The notes under the pieces were generated by a model, which was not told the origin of the DNA, did no database searches, and saw nothing but the letters and a program-made list of their open reading frames with translations. Below are positions 15,666 to 24,803 of a DNA stretch of 64,000 bases, in pieces. Location of the stretch: the NCBI GenBank assembly GCA_016209685.1, contig JACQVQ010000008.1:1-64000 (forward strand). Reading direction: 5' to 3'. Position numbers and translations under genes: made by a program. Numbering within the stretch: position 1 is the first letter of the stretch; each line of letters starts with the position of its first letter. The DNA is from Planctomycetota bacterium. GTDB taxonomy: Bacteria; Planctomycetota; Brocadiia; Brocadiales; Bathyanammoxibiaceae.

Positions 15666-16534
15666 TCCGCCAGCCTCAGGCCCTTTTGTTTGGCGTAGAG
15701 GTAGACCTCCATGTATTCATCGTGGGTAATCCTTCGGTTTATCTCTGCAAATTCCCTGGCACGGTAACAGGGGTGGTATTGCTCCATTACGTTCAGGTAG
15801 GTATTCGGGGAGATTTCTTCGGCCAGGAAGTCAATGACTGCCCTACTGCCCGCCACACCGTTGGGCATGACCAGGTGCCTGACCAGTAACCCCCTGACTG
15901 CCAGGCCCTCTTCTATCACCAGGTCTCCCACCTGCCTGTGCATCTCCCTAAAGGCGGCCCGGGCCACCTCGGGGTAATCCTCAGCCCCGGAAAACCTCTT
16001 GGCCCACCTGCCTTCACTATACTTAAAGTCGGGCATGTAGACGTCTATAGCCCCTTCCAGGAGTCTCAGGGTCTCCACGGATTCGTATCCGCCGCAGTTG
16101 TAAACAGTAGGCACCCTTAGCCCCTTATCCCTGGCAATTGCCAGTGCCTCCATAATCTGGGGTGTGACATGGGTAGGGGTGACAAAATTGATGTTGTGAC
16201 AGCCTGAGGCCTGGAGGGCGAGCATTATATTGGCCAGGGTCTCCACGGTAACCTCTTCGCCTTCTTTGTAATGGCTGATGGTATAATTCTGGCAGAAGAG
16301 GCATCCCAGGTTACAGCCTGCAAAGAAGAGGGTGCCTGAGCCGTGGCGTCCTACCAGGGGCCTTTCCTCCCCAAAGTGTGGGCCATAGGAGGAGACCACC
16401 GCCCTGGCGGCAATACCACAGAACCCCTTCTTGCCCTCCAGCCTCTGGGCCTTACAGTTTCTGGGGCAGAGCCTGCAAGGGGACATTAATTGGTAGGCCT
16501 CTTCTATCCTTTTCTCCCACGTGATTAGTTTCAT
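15662..16534 (-). CDS. Radical SAM protein, PflX type
   Basis: A 290-residue radical SAM enzyme of the PflX/COG1313 group. The cluster-binding CX3CX2C motif is CNLGCLFC at about residues 75-82. Upstream cysteines in CRLCPRNC (residues 20-27) and GFCGI are typical of this group and may bind a second cluster. These proteins are annotated as possible glycyl-radical-enzyme activases, but no glycyl radical enzyme is in the window. It lies just downstream of the pilus block and may be read through from pilO, 60 bases away. Confidence 0.85.
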   Translation of the reverse strand: MKLITWEKRIEEAYQLMSPCRLCPRNCKAQRLEGKKGFCGIAARAVVSSYGPHFGEERPLVGRHGSGTLFFAGCNLGCLFCQNYTISHYKEGEEVTVETLANIMLALQASGCHNINFVTPTHVTPQIMEALAIARDKGLRVPTVYNCGGYESVETLRLLEGAIDVYMPDFKYSEGRWAKRFSGAEDYPEVARAAFREMHRQVGDLVIEEGLAVRGLLVRHLVMPNGVAGSRAVIDFLAEEISPNTYLNVMEQYHPCYRAREFAEINRRITHDEYMEVYLYAKQKGLRLAE

Positions 16535-16594
16535 TATGACCTCTGGCCCCCATTAAGGGGGAGAAAAGTTACTTTGCCATGCCTATATTATATT

Positions 16595-17182
16595 CTAACT
16601 CTTCGTAAATAGCTTCAATACCAGTTCAACCCCTGGCCTGGGGAGTTCGCGCTTTACGGTTAGGGATTCAATTATTATATAGTCTTCTGCTCCGGTCAGG
16701 CCCTCCAGGAAACAACCCAGGGATTTAAACTCGCAGCGGAAATTGAGTTTCATATAACTCTTGTATTGGTCTAGTCCGAGCTGGGTTTCCACCTTTATTG
16801 TATCTCCTGCCTGGCTGGGTCTGTAGGAAGGGTCAATGGAGAGGTCAACTATGCCACAAGAGACTGCCCTGTTTGTTACCTTATCATAGACCTCCCTTTT
16901 TGTTCGTAAGGACTTCGTCAGGCGCTGGAAGGACGCTGCCGTCTCTGTTACCTCCTTCTCTTCCAGTTCACTGAATGGTCTAAAGCCTACCAGTTTTTGT
17001 TTATTCTTGACGATTTCCAGTTGCAGTTTATTTTCCTCTCCTTTAGCCGCTTCCAGTTTGTGGGCCTTTGCACCCAGGACACGGGAATTCACTAACAGGA
17101 AGACTATCAGCAGTGGCACTATAGGGAGCAGTGTCTTTACGAATGGAGGTATCTTTTCAAGGCTGATTTTAGGTATTTCCAA
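16595..17182 (-). CDS. PilO-like type IV pilus assembly protein
   Basis: A 195-residue bitopic inner-membrane protein with one N-terminal transmembrane helix (about residues 14-32). A coiled-coil region (residues 37-100) follows, then a small alpha/beta periplasmic domain, the architecture of PilO/GspM. Sequence signatures are weak, so the call rests on architecture and on its place directly after a PilM-PilN fusion, 15 bases apart. PilN and PilO form the inner-membrane alignment complex. The start is a TTG preceded by GGAG. Confidence 0.7.
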   Translation of the reverse strand: MEIPKISLEKIPPFVKTLLPIVPLLIVFLLVNSRVLGAKAHKLEAAKGEENKLQLEIVKNKQKLVGFRPFSELEEKEVTETAASFQRLTKSLRTKREVYDKVTNRAVSCGIVDLSIDPSYRPSQAGDTIKVETQLGLDQYKSYMKLNFRCEFKSLGCFLEGLTGAEDYIIIESLTVKRELPRPGVELVLKLFTKS

Positions 17183-17197
17183 TTGAGTCTCCTCACT

Positions 17198-18688
17198 CTA
17201 TTTTACTTTAGTGACCACCGCAAAGTCTCGCTGGCTAAGGGAGGTACTTCCCTTCATCACAGAGCTTGTCTTATCGGATTCTATTCTCCCTTCGCCCACG
17301 TCAGGGGAGGTGAGAAGGAGGGAAAAGAATTCATTGAAGCGTTTGTTTATCAGAGAGGCGTCGGCCCCAATTACCTGTCCTTTGAGTTTTAGGCTCCAAT
17401 CGGTTGGGGTCTCCCTCAGTTCCAATAGCTCCAGGTGCATCTCTGGGGGTATGTTGAGGCTTATGGTTCTAAGTATCTTTGCCCAGCCGTCTTTGGGTCC
17501 CTTTATCTTTCCCAGTAGGGCCAGTTTCAACTCCTGTTGTTTTCTCTCCTCATTAACCCTGTCCATCTCTTTCAATTTAGGTTGTAACTCAGATAGGTCT
17601 GCATTTAACATGGTAATGTTTTTCCAGTGTGGGTGGCCATCTATCCAGAGCCATGTGAAACGCAGTACTAGAAGAGTAACAAAAAGGAGGGTAGCGGCCT
17701 CTACGGCCATTTTGGCCCAACCGACCATTTTTTGCGATTGGACTTCCTGGGCCAGGAGGTTTAACTCCGAACGTTCTGGCCCGTTCCATGCCAGACCCAG
17801 GGGGAGGATGAACTGCTGGAGGGAATCCCTGAACTCTTCCATCCTCTCCCCGAGGGGGGATAGGTCAAGCCCTGGAGGGAGATACATTTCTGTCTTGATG
17901 CCCACCTCCCGAGTCAGGGCCTCTGTTACCTCTTGGGGTTTGTTTATATCTCCCAGGAGGATTATCCGCTGGGGTTCAAGCCCCCTGACCCGTTGCTTCA
18001 GGTAGAGTAGAGACCGCTTTAGCTCGGCTATCAGGCGGGCCTGTAGCCCACCCGCTTCTCCTGTCAGCTTCAGTGGGAAGTCCCTGGGGAAGCGGAGGTT
18101 GCCTTGATGGAGGATTACTATGGTACCTTTTTCCTCTCCCACCAGAATCCCCGCAAGGGTCTCTTCCTTTAGTCCCCCGCGTATCTTGAAGAGATTTAAG
18201 AGCACTGAGGGTGTCACGGTGATGGAGTTAAAGTGCAGGTCTGCCTCCTTTAATACCCGGAAGTATTCCTTGGTGTCCTTGGTACTGGCCCGGGCAATGA
18301 GGACCTCTTTTTTTGGTGCACCTTTGTCCTCTGATTCTCCCACAAGCTCATAGGCACAGATTAATTCCTCTACGGGCGATTTGAGGTCCTTTTTGGCCTC
18401 CCTGGCGGCGGCGAGGCTTAGGTCTGTCTTGCTCTTAATGGGAGGTAGGGGGACCTGCAGGTAATCTATGGATGGGTAGTTGAGGAGGGCATTCACCTTC
18501 TTCCCACGGAAGTCTTCTCCCTGGAGGAGGGACTGGAGCTTTGGGCCTGCGTCTTTCAGCCCCCCCTGGGGGAGTTCCAGCGTGGCGAAGTTGGTAACTT
18601 CAATCCCTGTGGGCAGGGTCACCAGTTCCACCAGCCTGATTGTCTTAGAGGTTGCCTCCAGGCCTATGAGGGGTTCGGCGCTAGCCAT
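17198..18688 (-). CDS. PilM-PilN fusion protein, type IV pilus alignment complex
   Basis: A 496-residue protein. Residues 1-310 look like the actin-fold PilM/GspL domain (IGLEATSKTIRLVEL at the start, RGLEPQRIILLGD late). One transmembrane helix (about residues 325-345) follows, then a coiled coil and a C-terminal PilN-like domain. In most bacteria pilM and pilN are separate genes. Joining them puts the cytoplasmic ring protein and its membrane partner in one chain. It lies between pilC and pilO in a minus-strand block. The C-terminal part is the less certain half of the call. Confidence 0.75.
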   Translation of the reverse strand: MASAEPLIGLEATSKTIRLVELVTLPTGIEVTNFATLELPQGGLKDAGPKLQSLLQGEDFRGKKVNALLNYPSIDYLQVPLPPIKSKTDLSLAAAREAKKDLKSPVEELICAYELVGESEDKGAPKKEVLIARASTKDTKEYFRVLKEADLHFNSITVTPSVLLNLFKIRGGLKEETLAGILVGEEKGTIVILHQGNLRFPRDFPLKLTGEAGGLQARLIAELKRSLLYLKQRVRGLEPQRIILLGDINKPQEVTEALTREVGIKTEMYLPPGLDLSPLGERMEEFRDSLQQFILPLGLAWNGPERSELNLLAQEVQSQKMVGWAKMAVEAATLLFVTLLVLRFTWLWIDGHPHWKNITMLNADLSELQPKLKEMDRVNEERKQQELKLALLGKIKGPKDGWAKILRTISLNIPPEMHLELLELRETPTDWSLKLKGQVIGADASLINKRFNEFFSLLLTSPDVGEGRIESDKTSSVMKGSTSLSQRDFAVVTKVK

Positions 18689-18736
18689 AGTTTTTAGATA
18701 TTAGAGACCTCTGCAAAAGTCACCGCACTACTTCGT

Positions 18737-18797
18737 GTCATTCTGAGCGAAGCGAAGAATCTGAGATTCTTCGGTTGTTTCACTCCCTCAGAATGAC
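18737..18797. repeat. GTCATTCTGAG...CAGAATGAC inverted repeat, copy 2
   Basis: Inverted copy of the element at 11253-11322, with GCGAAGCGAAGAATC and GATTCTTCGG arms. It is preceded by AGACCTCTGCAAAAGTC. It lies between pilC and pilM. Confidence 0.9.
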
Positions 18798-18812
18798 ATC
18801 TTGTTATATAAT

Positions 18813-18841
18813 GTAGGGGCGGGTTTAAAACCCGCCCCTAC
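18813..18841. repeat. GTAGGGGCGGG...CCCGCCCCTAC palindrome
   Basis: A perfect 29-base palindrome (arms GTAGGGGCGGGTTT) in the spacer between pilC and pilM, 16 bases after the neighbouring inverted repeat. Confidence 0.9.
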
Positions 18842-18855
18842 ACCCTCTCATCGGT

Positions 18856-20076
18856 TTACTTATTCATGAGTTGTCCAAGAGAGCCGTACAATGGGAGGAA
18901 TATGGAAATGGCTATAAAGCCGACTATAATGGCCAGGAAGCCCATCATGGCAGGTTCCACATAGGCGAAGACCGTCTTGATAGTCTTGGGTATCTCACGG
19001 TCGTAGTATTGACTTACCTTTTCCAGACTCTTGTCCATTTCTCCACTTACCTCACCGACTTCTACCATACGCACAACCATCGGTGGAAACTGTTTGCTCT
19101 TTTTAAGTGATTCTGACAGTTGACGGCCTGTCCTTACCTGCTCCCTGGAGGTGCGTATGACTTTGGCGATTACTGCGTTGTCAACCACCTTTTCCACTAT
19201 GGTTAGGGACTGGATGACATCCACCCCGGCCTTAGAAAGGAGGGCCATGAAGTGGGCGAACCTGGTGAGGGCAATACTGCGCATGAGCACCCCATAGATA
19301 GGGACACTCAGCGAAAATCTGTCCAGAGCCATCCTGCCCCATGGATAGCTGGAGATTACCCTAAAAGTTACAATCACCGAGACAATACCAGCCAGGAGGT
19401 AGTACCAGTTGTACCTCAGGAAGCTACTAAGGCCAATTACTATCCTGGTAGGTAAGGGCAGGGGGATGTCTAGTTCCACCAGTATCCCGGTAATCTTGGG
19501 GAAGACGAAGGCAAAGAGGAATCCCCCCAGGAGGAATATGGCACCGAAGAGGAGTTTTGGATATAAAGTGGCCTGTTTTATGCTTGATCTTAGCTCCTCC
19601 GACCACTCCAGGAAGTAACCTATATCGGTCAGTACCTTATCCACTTCTCCTGTGGCCTCGCCTGCCTTAAGGATGTTCACGTAGAGGTCTGAGAAGGCCT
19701 TTGGGTGACGGCTGAGGGCCTCAGAGAGCCTCTGTCCCCCCTGGACGTCGTTCCTCACCTCCATTATTATCTGTTTGAACCTGGGGTCTGTGGTTTGTTC
19801 TGTCAGGTCCTCCAGGCCCTGCAGGATAGGGATGCCAGCGCTCAGGACGGTCGAGAGGTGGTGGGTAAAGGTGATGACCTCCCGTGGTTTTACCTTCCCC
19901 CAGTTGAGGAAAGACTTTCCTGCACCTTTCGCTTTGGCATCTGCAGCGGAAGCAGTTAAGAGGTAGTAACCCTCCTGAGAAAGCTTGGCAGCTAGCTCTT
20001 GTTCGCTCCCTGCCGAAGATACCCCTTTGACAGTCTTTCCGTGGTCATCTATAGCCGTGTAGCTGTACTGAGGCAT
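18856..20076 (-). CDS. Type II secretion/type IV pilus inner-membrane protein GspF/PilC
   Basis: A 406-residue GspF/PilC family platform protein. The N-terminal KTVKGVSSAGSEQEL stretch leads into two copies of the GspF helical domain. The signatures are FTHHLSTVLSAGIPILQGLE (near residue 70) and ALTRFAHFMALLSKAGVDVIQSL (near residue 270), each followed by membrane helices. It anchors the PilB/GspE ATPase at the base of the pilus. The length is normal. It sits 115 bases after the ATPase gene and upstream of the PilM-PilN fusion. Confidence 0.93.
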   Translation of the reverse strand: MPQYSYTAIDDHGKTVKGVSSAGSEQELAAKLSQEGYYLLTASAADAKAKGAGKSFLNWGKVKPREVITFTHHLSTVLSAGIPILQGLEDLTEQTTDPRFKQIIMEVRNDVQGGQRLSEALSRHPKAFSDLYVNILKAGEATGEVDKVLTDIGYFLEWSEELRSSIKQATLYPKLLFGAIFLLGGFLFAFVFPKITGILVELDIPLPLPTRIVIGLSSFLRYNWYYLLAGIVSVIVTFRVISSYPWGRMALDRFSLSVPIYGVLMRSIALTRFAHFMALLSKAGVDVIQSLTIVEKVVDNAVIAKVIRTSREQVRTGRQLSESLKKSKQFPPMVVRMVEVGEVSGEMDKSLEKVSQYYDREIPKTIKTVFAYVEPAMMGFLAIIVGFIAISIFLPLYGSLGQLMNK

Positions 20077-20112
20077 TTTGCTAGCGTCGTTCCCTAAAAG
20101 TCAGGGGGGTGT

Positions 20113-20170
20113 AGGAATTGCGGATTGCGGATTTGGAATTTATAAATTCGCAATTCCAAATTCGCAATTT
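20113..20170. repeat. GGATTGCGGATT / AATTCGCAATTCC repeat
   Basis: Tandem ATTGCGG units followed by their inverted counterpart (TTCGCAATTCC) between pilB and pilC. It is related to the in-gene copy at 13803-13850. Confidence 0.8.
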
Positions 20171-20191
20171 CTCCAACCCCTACTCCCCGGA

Positions 20192-21883
20192 CTATATTCC
20201 CGCTACCTTTTGTACCTCTTCCAGGGAGGTGATGCCTTGTCGTATCTTTTCCAGTCCGTCCTCCTTGAGGGTCTTCATCCCTTGACTGATGGCCATGGCC
20301 TTCATAGTCAAGTCGTCCGCCCTTTTTACAATGAGTTCCGAGAGTTCCGGGGTGATGGCCAAGAGTTCAATTAGTGCGATTCTACCCCTGTAGCCCGTAC
20401 TTCTACAGCTAGGACACCCCTTACTTTTGTAACATTTAGTCAGTTGCCCCTCCCAATTCATATCCTTTAAGCGAACGGGGTCGGGGGTGGTCTCTTCTTT
20501 GCACTGCTTGCAGAGTATCCTGACCAGCCTCTGGGCTACGACGCCGACCAGGGAAGAGGACACCAGGAAGGGCTCAACACCCATATCTATGAGCCTGGGT
20601 ATTGCCCCCACGGAGTCGTTGGTGTGGAGGGTGCTGAAGACGAGGTGGCCGGTCAAGGCGGACCGCACAGCCATCTCTGCCGTCTCGCCGTCCCTGGTCT
20701 CACCCACGAAGATAACGTCAGGGTCCTGCCTCAAGATGGCCCTCAGCCCTGCGGCGAAGGTGAGGCCGGCCTTAGGGTTTATCTGTGACTGGCGGATGAG
20801 GGGGAGTTCATACTCTACAGGGTCTTCCACCGTTATGATTTTTCTCTCCAGGCTGTTTAGGAAGGTCAGTGTGGAGTAGAGGGTGGTGGTCTTACCTGAA
20901 CCCGTAGGACCGGTGACCAGGATGATACCGTGGGGCTTGTTAATCATTTTCTTGAATATCTCCAGGTTGGAAGCGAAAAAGCCCAGGCTCTCCAACCCCC
21001 TGACCAGCTTTTCTTTGTCCAATAACCTCATGGCGATAGTCTCGCCAAAGGTGGTGGGAAAACTGTTGACCCTGATATCTATTGCCTTGCCGTTTACAGT
21101 GGTCTTTATCTTTCCATCCTGGGGTATTCGTGCCTCAGAGATGTTCATGCCAGACGTGATTTTTACCCTTATGGTGACGGCGGATTGAAACTTCTTGGGG
21201 ATGGTGGCCCCCTGACAGAGCACGCCGTCTATCCTGTAACGGGTACGTACGAGGTTCTCCTCTGGTTCTATGTGGAGGTCAGTAGCCTCTGATTGGATGG
21301 CGTAGGCTATAAGCAAATCCAGGAGTCTTACCATAGGGGGTGCCGTACCCAATTCTGCTTCGTCTACGACATCCACCTCTTTTTCTAGCCTCTGGACGGT
21401 CTCCTCTATCTCTGTCTCCAGTTTTCCTCCGCTGGATATGCCATCAACGGAGACCTTGGTGCCGTAGTAGCCATTCAGGGCCTGGGCCATATCCTCCTCT
21501 GTGGTGGCTACGACCTGGACGAAATAGCCGGTCAATTCCTGCAGTTCGTCTATGGCCTCTACGTCAAAGATGTTAGACATTGCCACTTTTAGGGTGCCGT
21601 TGCTGAGGTTGACTGGTATGGCCTTGTGTTTCCTGGCGAAAGGCTCGGGTAGTAATTTTGTGAGGTCTTCGGAGATGGTTGCCCCCCTGAGGCTAACGAA
21701 CTCCATCCCCGCATCGGCGGCCAGGATTCTCATAATATTCTCCTGGGTAACGAACCCCAGGGTGTTGAGCACCTCTCCCAGGAGGGACCCTGTCCTGGCC
21801 TGTTCCCTGAGGGCCATCTCTAGTTGTTCCTGTGTGATGGTGCCCTCTTTTACTAATCGTTCACCCAGTCTTATCCTGGCCAT
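20192..21883 (-). CDS. Type IV pilus/type II secretion assembly ATPase PilB/GspE
   Basis: An assembly ATPase of about 563 residues. The N-terminal MshEN/T2SSE-N domain (RLGERLVKEGTIT..., about 140 residues) is followed by the hexameric ATPase. Walker A is GPTGSGKTTT (near residue 325), the Asp box ITVEDPVEYEL, and Walker B VGETRDGETA. Paired cysteines CKQC and CPSC give the family zinc-binding site. The C-terminus reads GITSLEEVQKVAGI. I chose the ATG at 21883, so the protein opens MARIRLGERL exactly like its N-terminal paralogue at 23262; a TTG at 21973 would add 30 residues. Confidence 0.93.
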   Translation of the reverse strand: MARIRLGERLVKEGTITQEQLEMALREQARTGSLLGEVLNTLGFVTQENIMRILAADAGMEFVSLRGATISEDLTKLLPEPFARKHKAIPVNLSNGTLKVAMSNIFDVEAIDELQELTGYFVQVVATTEEDMAQALNGYYGTKVSVDGISSGGKLETEIEETVQRLEKEVDVVDEAELGTAPPMVRLLDLLIAYAIQSEATDLHIEPEENLVRTRYRIDGVLCQGATIPKKFQSAVTIRVKITSGMNISEARIPQDGKIKTTVNGKAIDIRVNSFPTTFGETIAMRLLDKEKLVRGLESLGFFASNLEIFKKMINKPHGIILVTGPTGSGKTTTLYSTLTFLNSLERKIITVEDPVEYELPLIRQSQINPKAGLTFAAGLRAILRQDPDVIFVGETRDGETAEMAVRSALTGHLVFSTLHTNDSVGAIPRLIDMGVEPFLVSSSLVGVVAQRLVRILCKQCKEETTPDPVRLKDMNWEGQLTKCYKSKGCPSCRSTGYRGRIALIELLAITPELSELIVKRADDLTMKAMAISQGMKTLKEDGLEKIRQGITSLEEVQKVAGI

Positions 21884-22037
21884 TAAGCTATACAAAACCT
21901 CCGTGGGTATTTTAAACCTTGCCAGTTCAAGAGACAAGACCCTTTTAAGTTGCCTGTACGTAGGGTGAGGCAAGTCTCCGACCGGACGTGTAGGGGTTGA
22001 AAATACTCAACCCTTACACCTCTGGGTCAGAAGACCC

Positions 22038-22066
22038 TATAGGGGCACGGCGCGCCGTGCCCTTAC
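22038..22066. repeat. Palindrome between the chimeric AAA+ gene and pilB
   Basis: TATAGGGGCACGGC/GCCGTGCCCTTAC, a diverged member of the GTAGGGGC family. Confidence 0.8.
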
Positions 22067-22080
22067 CTTCACCGTCACTC

Positions 22081-23262
22081 CTAAATGGGTAGGTTATCCC
22101 TGTTAATCAGTTCTCCTTCGGCCACGAGGGCTGCCCTTTCCAGACAACTCTCCAGTTCTACAAGATGCCCTGGCCAGTGGTATTCCATAAGGGTCCAGAT
22201 GGCTCCTTCGGATAGTCTTAGGTCAGGCCTGCTCATCTTATGCCTGATTTTTTCCAGGAAGAATCCTGCCCACAGGGGGATATCGGCCTTCCTTTCCTGC
22301 AGTGGTACGAGTTCTATGGGTATCGTATTCAACCTGAAGTAGAGGTCTTTATTAAAAAGCCCCTCTTCAATGGCCATCTCCAGGTCATTGCTAGTGGCTG
22401 CTATTATTCTTACGTTTATCTTCCTGGCTTCAGTACTACCGACCCTTTCAAACTCCCCGGTTAAGAGTGCCCGTAGTACCTTAGTCTGGGCGGAGAGGGG
22501 CATATCTCCTATCTCATCTATAAACAGTGTCCCTCCCTCGGCTAGTTCAAGTTTCCCCTTGTGGGCCTTCCCCTCGCGTAAGACACTTTGGATGAAACCC
22601 TTTTCGTAACCAAAGAGTTCCCCTTCCAGTTGCGTAGGGGGTGTAGCCGTACAGTCTAACACAATAAAAGGCTTTCTCCTTCTGGGAGAGATAGAGTGGA
22701 TGGTAAGGGCTAATAGGTCTCTACCAGTGCACCTTTCACCGTGGATTGTGATGGGGTTATCGCTACCTGCCACCTTTTTGACCAGTTCATCTATTTCTTG
22801 CTGGTTAAGTGGTTTGTGTTTCAATGTTATTGCTGAGGTGTAGTAGAAACTGTCCAGGGCCTGGTTTATGTCCTCATCAGTAGCGGTGACAACCTGGACT
22901 ACGTACCCGGTTAGTGATTGGAGTTCATCTATGACTAGTACGTCAAAGGGGTCTGACATAGCCACTTGCAGGGTACTGTTGTTTATACCGAGGGGCAAGA
23001 CCTTATGCCTTAAGACGAAGGCTTTGGGTACTAACTTCAGGATGTCTGCGTGGACTTTAATCTCCTTGAGGCTGATGAAGTCAATGTCTGCATTCTTTGC
23101 CAGGGCCCTTTTAATGTTTTCCCGGCTTGCGTAACCGAGATAGCGGATTACCTCCCCCAGGAGTTCCCCTGTCCTGACCTGTTCCTTGAGGGCCATCGCC
23201 AGTTGTGCAGGACTGATGGCCCCCTCTTGTATTAGTCTCTCTCCGAGTCGTATCTTATCCAT
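22081..23262 (-). CDS. Chimeric MshEN plus degenerate sigma-54 AAA+ protein
   Basis: A 393-residue two-domain protein. Residues 1-142 are a close paralogue of the N-terminal domain of the neighbouring PilB (KIRLGERLIQEG, LPLGINNSTLQVAMSDPFD, IDELQSLTGYVVQVV). Residues 155-393 resemble the sigma-54 AAA+ domain of the other neighbour, the NtrC regulator. Key residues are altered. The Walker A region is GERCTGRD, with Arg181 for Lys. The GAFTGA loop is GFIQSV. The first Arg-finger is Asn (FNKDL) and sensor II is HLVELES. Walker B (LFIDE) remains and there is no DNA-binding HTH. It is probably a non-ATPase sensor or adaptor, perhaps binding c-di-GMP or its partner's domain. The function is inferred. 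Confidence 0.8.
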   Translation of the reverse strand: MDKIRLGERLIQEGAISPAQLAMALKEQVRTGELLGEVIRYLGYASRENIKRALAKNADIDFISLKEIKVHADILKLVPKAFVLRHKVLPLGINNSTLQVAMSDPFDVLVIDELQSLTGYVVQVVTATDEDINQALDSFYYTSAITLKHKPLNQQEIDELVKKVAGSDNPITIHGERCTGRDLLALTIHSISPRRRKPFIVLDCTATPPTQLEGELFGYEKGFIQSVLREGKAHKGKLELAEGGTLFIDEIGDMPLSAQTKVLRALLTGEFERVGSTEARKINVRIIAATSNDLEMAIEEGLFNKDLYFRLNTIPIELVPLQERKADIPLWAGFFLEKIRHKMSRPDLRLSEGAIWTLMEYHWPGHLVELESCLERAALVAEGELINRDNLPI

Positions 23263-23285
23263 TGGAAAAGGGGTGGTACGGCATG

Positions 23286-23330
23286 TTGAAAACCCGCCAT
23301 CCTTCGGCTTCGCTCAGGACAAGCGTTTGG
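23286..23330. repeat. TCCTTCGGCTTCGCTCAGGACAAG dispersed element
   Basis: Contains TTGAAAACCCGCCATCC, TTCGGCTTCGC and CAGGACAAGC. The reverse complement occurs in frame inside selB (44589-44650), and a degenerate form ends the PP-loop gene near 9400-9430. Confidence 0.8.
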
Positions 23331-23385
23331 GGTGGGCCGTGCCTGTATAAAAGACCTCTGCAAAACTCCTATTTACATAGTCCAG

Positions 23386-23413
23386 GTAGGGGCACGTTGC
23401 AACGTGCCCCTAC
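23386..23413. repeat. Perfect GTAGGGGCACGTTGC palindrome
   Basis: A 28-base perfect palindrome immediately after the NtrC-type gene on the minus strand. It lacks a following T-run but may mark the transcript end. Confidence 0.9.
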
Positions 23414-23415
23414 AA

Positions 23416-24777
23416 CTACACCTTTATATTATATTTCTTTATCCTGTGCCAGAGGCTTCTTTCTGTTATCCCCAGTAGTTTGGCGGCCTTCACCTGTACC
23501 CCATCTGTCTTTTCTAATGTCTCCAGGATAAGCCTCCTCTCTGTAGTGGCAAGGGTACTATCTAGATTGCCGTTGGCCTCGCATGGGACGGGTTTTGAAC
23601 CCTCCTGTGTGGTCACGTAGAGGGGTAGACAGTCTTTGGTGATGAGGTCCCCTTCCGTAATGACCGCGGCCCGTTCCATGCAGTTCTCCAACTCCCTTAC
23701 GTTTCCTGGCCAGGGATAGCCAATGAGGAGTTCCACGGCGTCCTGGGAGATACCGCGGATGTCTTTCTTTACCTTTCCCCTGGCCTCCTTAAGGAAGTGC
23801 TCTACAAGCAGGGGGATATCACCCTCCCGTTCTCTGAGTGGGGGGAGGTATATGGGTACCACGTTCAGTCTGAAGAAGAGGTCTTCCCTAAAGGTCTTTT
23901 CCTCTACGGCCCTCTGGAGGTTCTTGTTTGTGGCGGCTATGACCCTGACGTCCACCTTGATGGTCTTGGTCCCCCCTACCCTTTCAAACTCCTTCTCCTG
24001 TAGTACCCTGAGTATCTTGGCCTGGGTAGGCAGGGTCATGTCTCCTATCTCGTCCAGGAAGATAGTCCCTTCATTAGCTAACGCAAACTTACCCGCCTTC
24101 TGGGCCACGGCCCCGGTGAAAGAACCTTTTTCGTGTCCGAAGAGTTCGCTCTCCAGTAACCCCTCCGGGATGGCTACGCAGTTGAGTTTTACGAAGGGTT
24201 TATCCCTTCTGGGGCTGTGGGTGTGTATGGCCTGGGCAATGAGTTCTTTGCCGGTGCCGCTTTCGCCATAAATAATTACGGAGGAATCAGTGCCTGCCAC
24301 CTTTTTTACAAGGGCAAAGACCTCCTGCATGGGCCCACTGGTCCCAACGATGTTTTCAAACTCATATTTTTTCTTGAGGCTTTCCTCTAATTTGTCTACC
24401 TCTAGCTGAAGCTGTCTCTTTTCCAGGGCACGGCGGAGGATTATAAGAAATTCTTCCAGCTTGATGGGCTTGACAAAGAAGTCGTAGGCCCCTTCCTGGA
24501 TGGCCTGGATGGCAAGTTCCTTGGAGCCGTGGGCGGTCATAACTATTATGGGGAAGGCGAGGTCTAGTTCTTTCAGCTTCCTTATGGCCTCAATACCGCT
24601 CATCCCAGGAAGCCTTACGTCCATGAGTACAAGACTATAATCCTCCTTTCTAACCTTGGTAAGGGCCTGCTCGGCACTGGTGGCAGAATCCACCTCGTAG
24701 TTCTTCTTCCGCAGCACCTCTCCCAGGAAGAACCGTATTCCCTCGTCATCGTCTACTACAAGTATTTTTTCTTTCAT
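23416..24777 (-). CDS. Sigma-54-dependent response regulator, NtrC/PilR type
   Basis: About 453 residues. The receiver domain (VVDDDEGIRF at the start) has the phospho-acceptor Asp53 in LVLMDVRLPG. An AAA+ sigma-54 activator domain follows, with Walker A GESGTGKE, the sigma-54 contact loop KGSFTGA, Walker B IFLDEIGD, an Arg-finger FREDLFFRL and PGNVRELEN. A Fis-type HTH ends the protein (KAAKLLGITERSLWHRI). It probably activates pilus or secretion genes with RpoN. I start it at the ATG at 24777; the longer frame to 24852 runs through a CCCTGCACC palindrome and overlaps the kinase. Confidence 0.95.
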   Translation of the reverse strand: MKEKILVVDDDEGIRFFLGEVLRKKNYEVDSATSAEQALTKVRKEDYSLVLMDVRLPGMSGIEAIRKLKELDLAFPIIVMTAHGSKELAIQAIQEGAYDFFVKPIKLEEFLIILRRALEKRQLQLEVDKLEESLKKKYEFENIVGTSGPMQEVFALVKKVAGTDSSVIIYGESGTGKELIAQAIHTHSPRRDKPFVKLNCVAIPEGLLESELFGHEKGSFTGAVAQKAGKFALANEGTIFLDEIGDMTLPTQAKILRVLQEKEFERVGGTKTIKVDVRVIAATNKNLQRAVEEKTFREDLFFRLNVVPIYLPPLREREGDIPLLVEHFLKEARGKVKKDIRGISQDAVELLIGYPWPGNVRELENCMERAAVITEGDLITKDCLPLYVTTQEGSKPVPCEANGNLDSTLATTERRLILETLEKTDGVQVKAAKLLGITERSLWHRIKKYNIKV

Positions 24778-24803
24778 GGTCAGGTTACTGGTCATGCCAG
24801 AGG

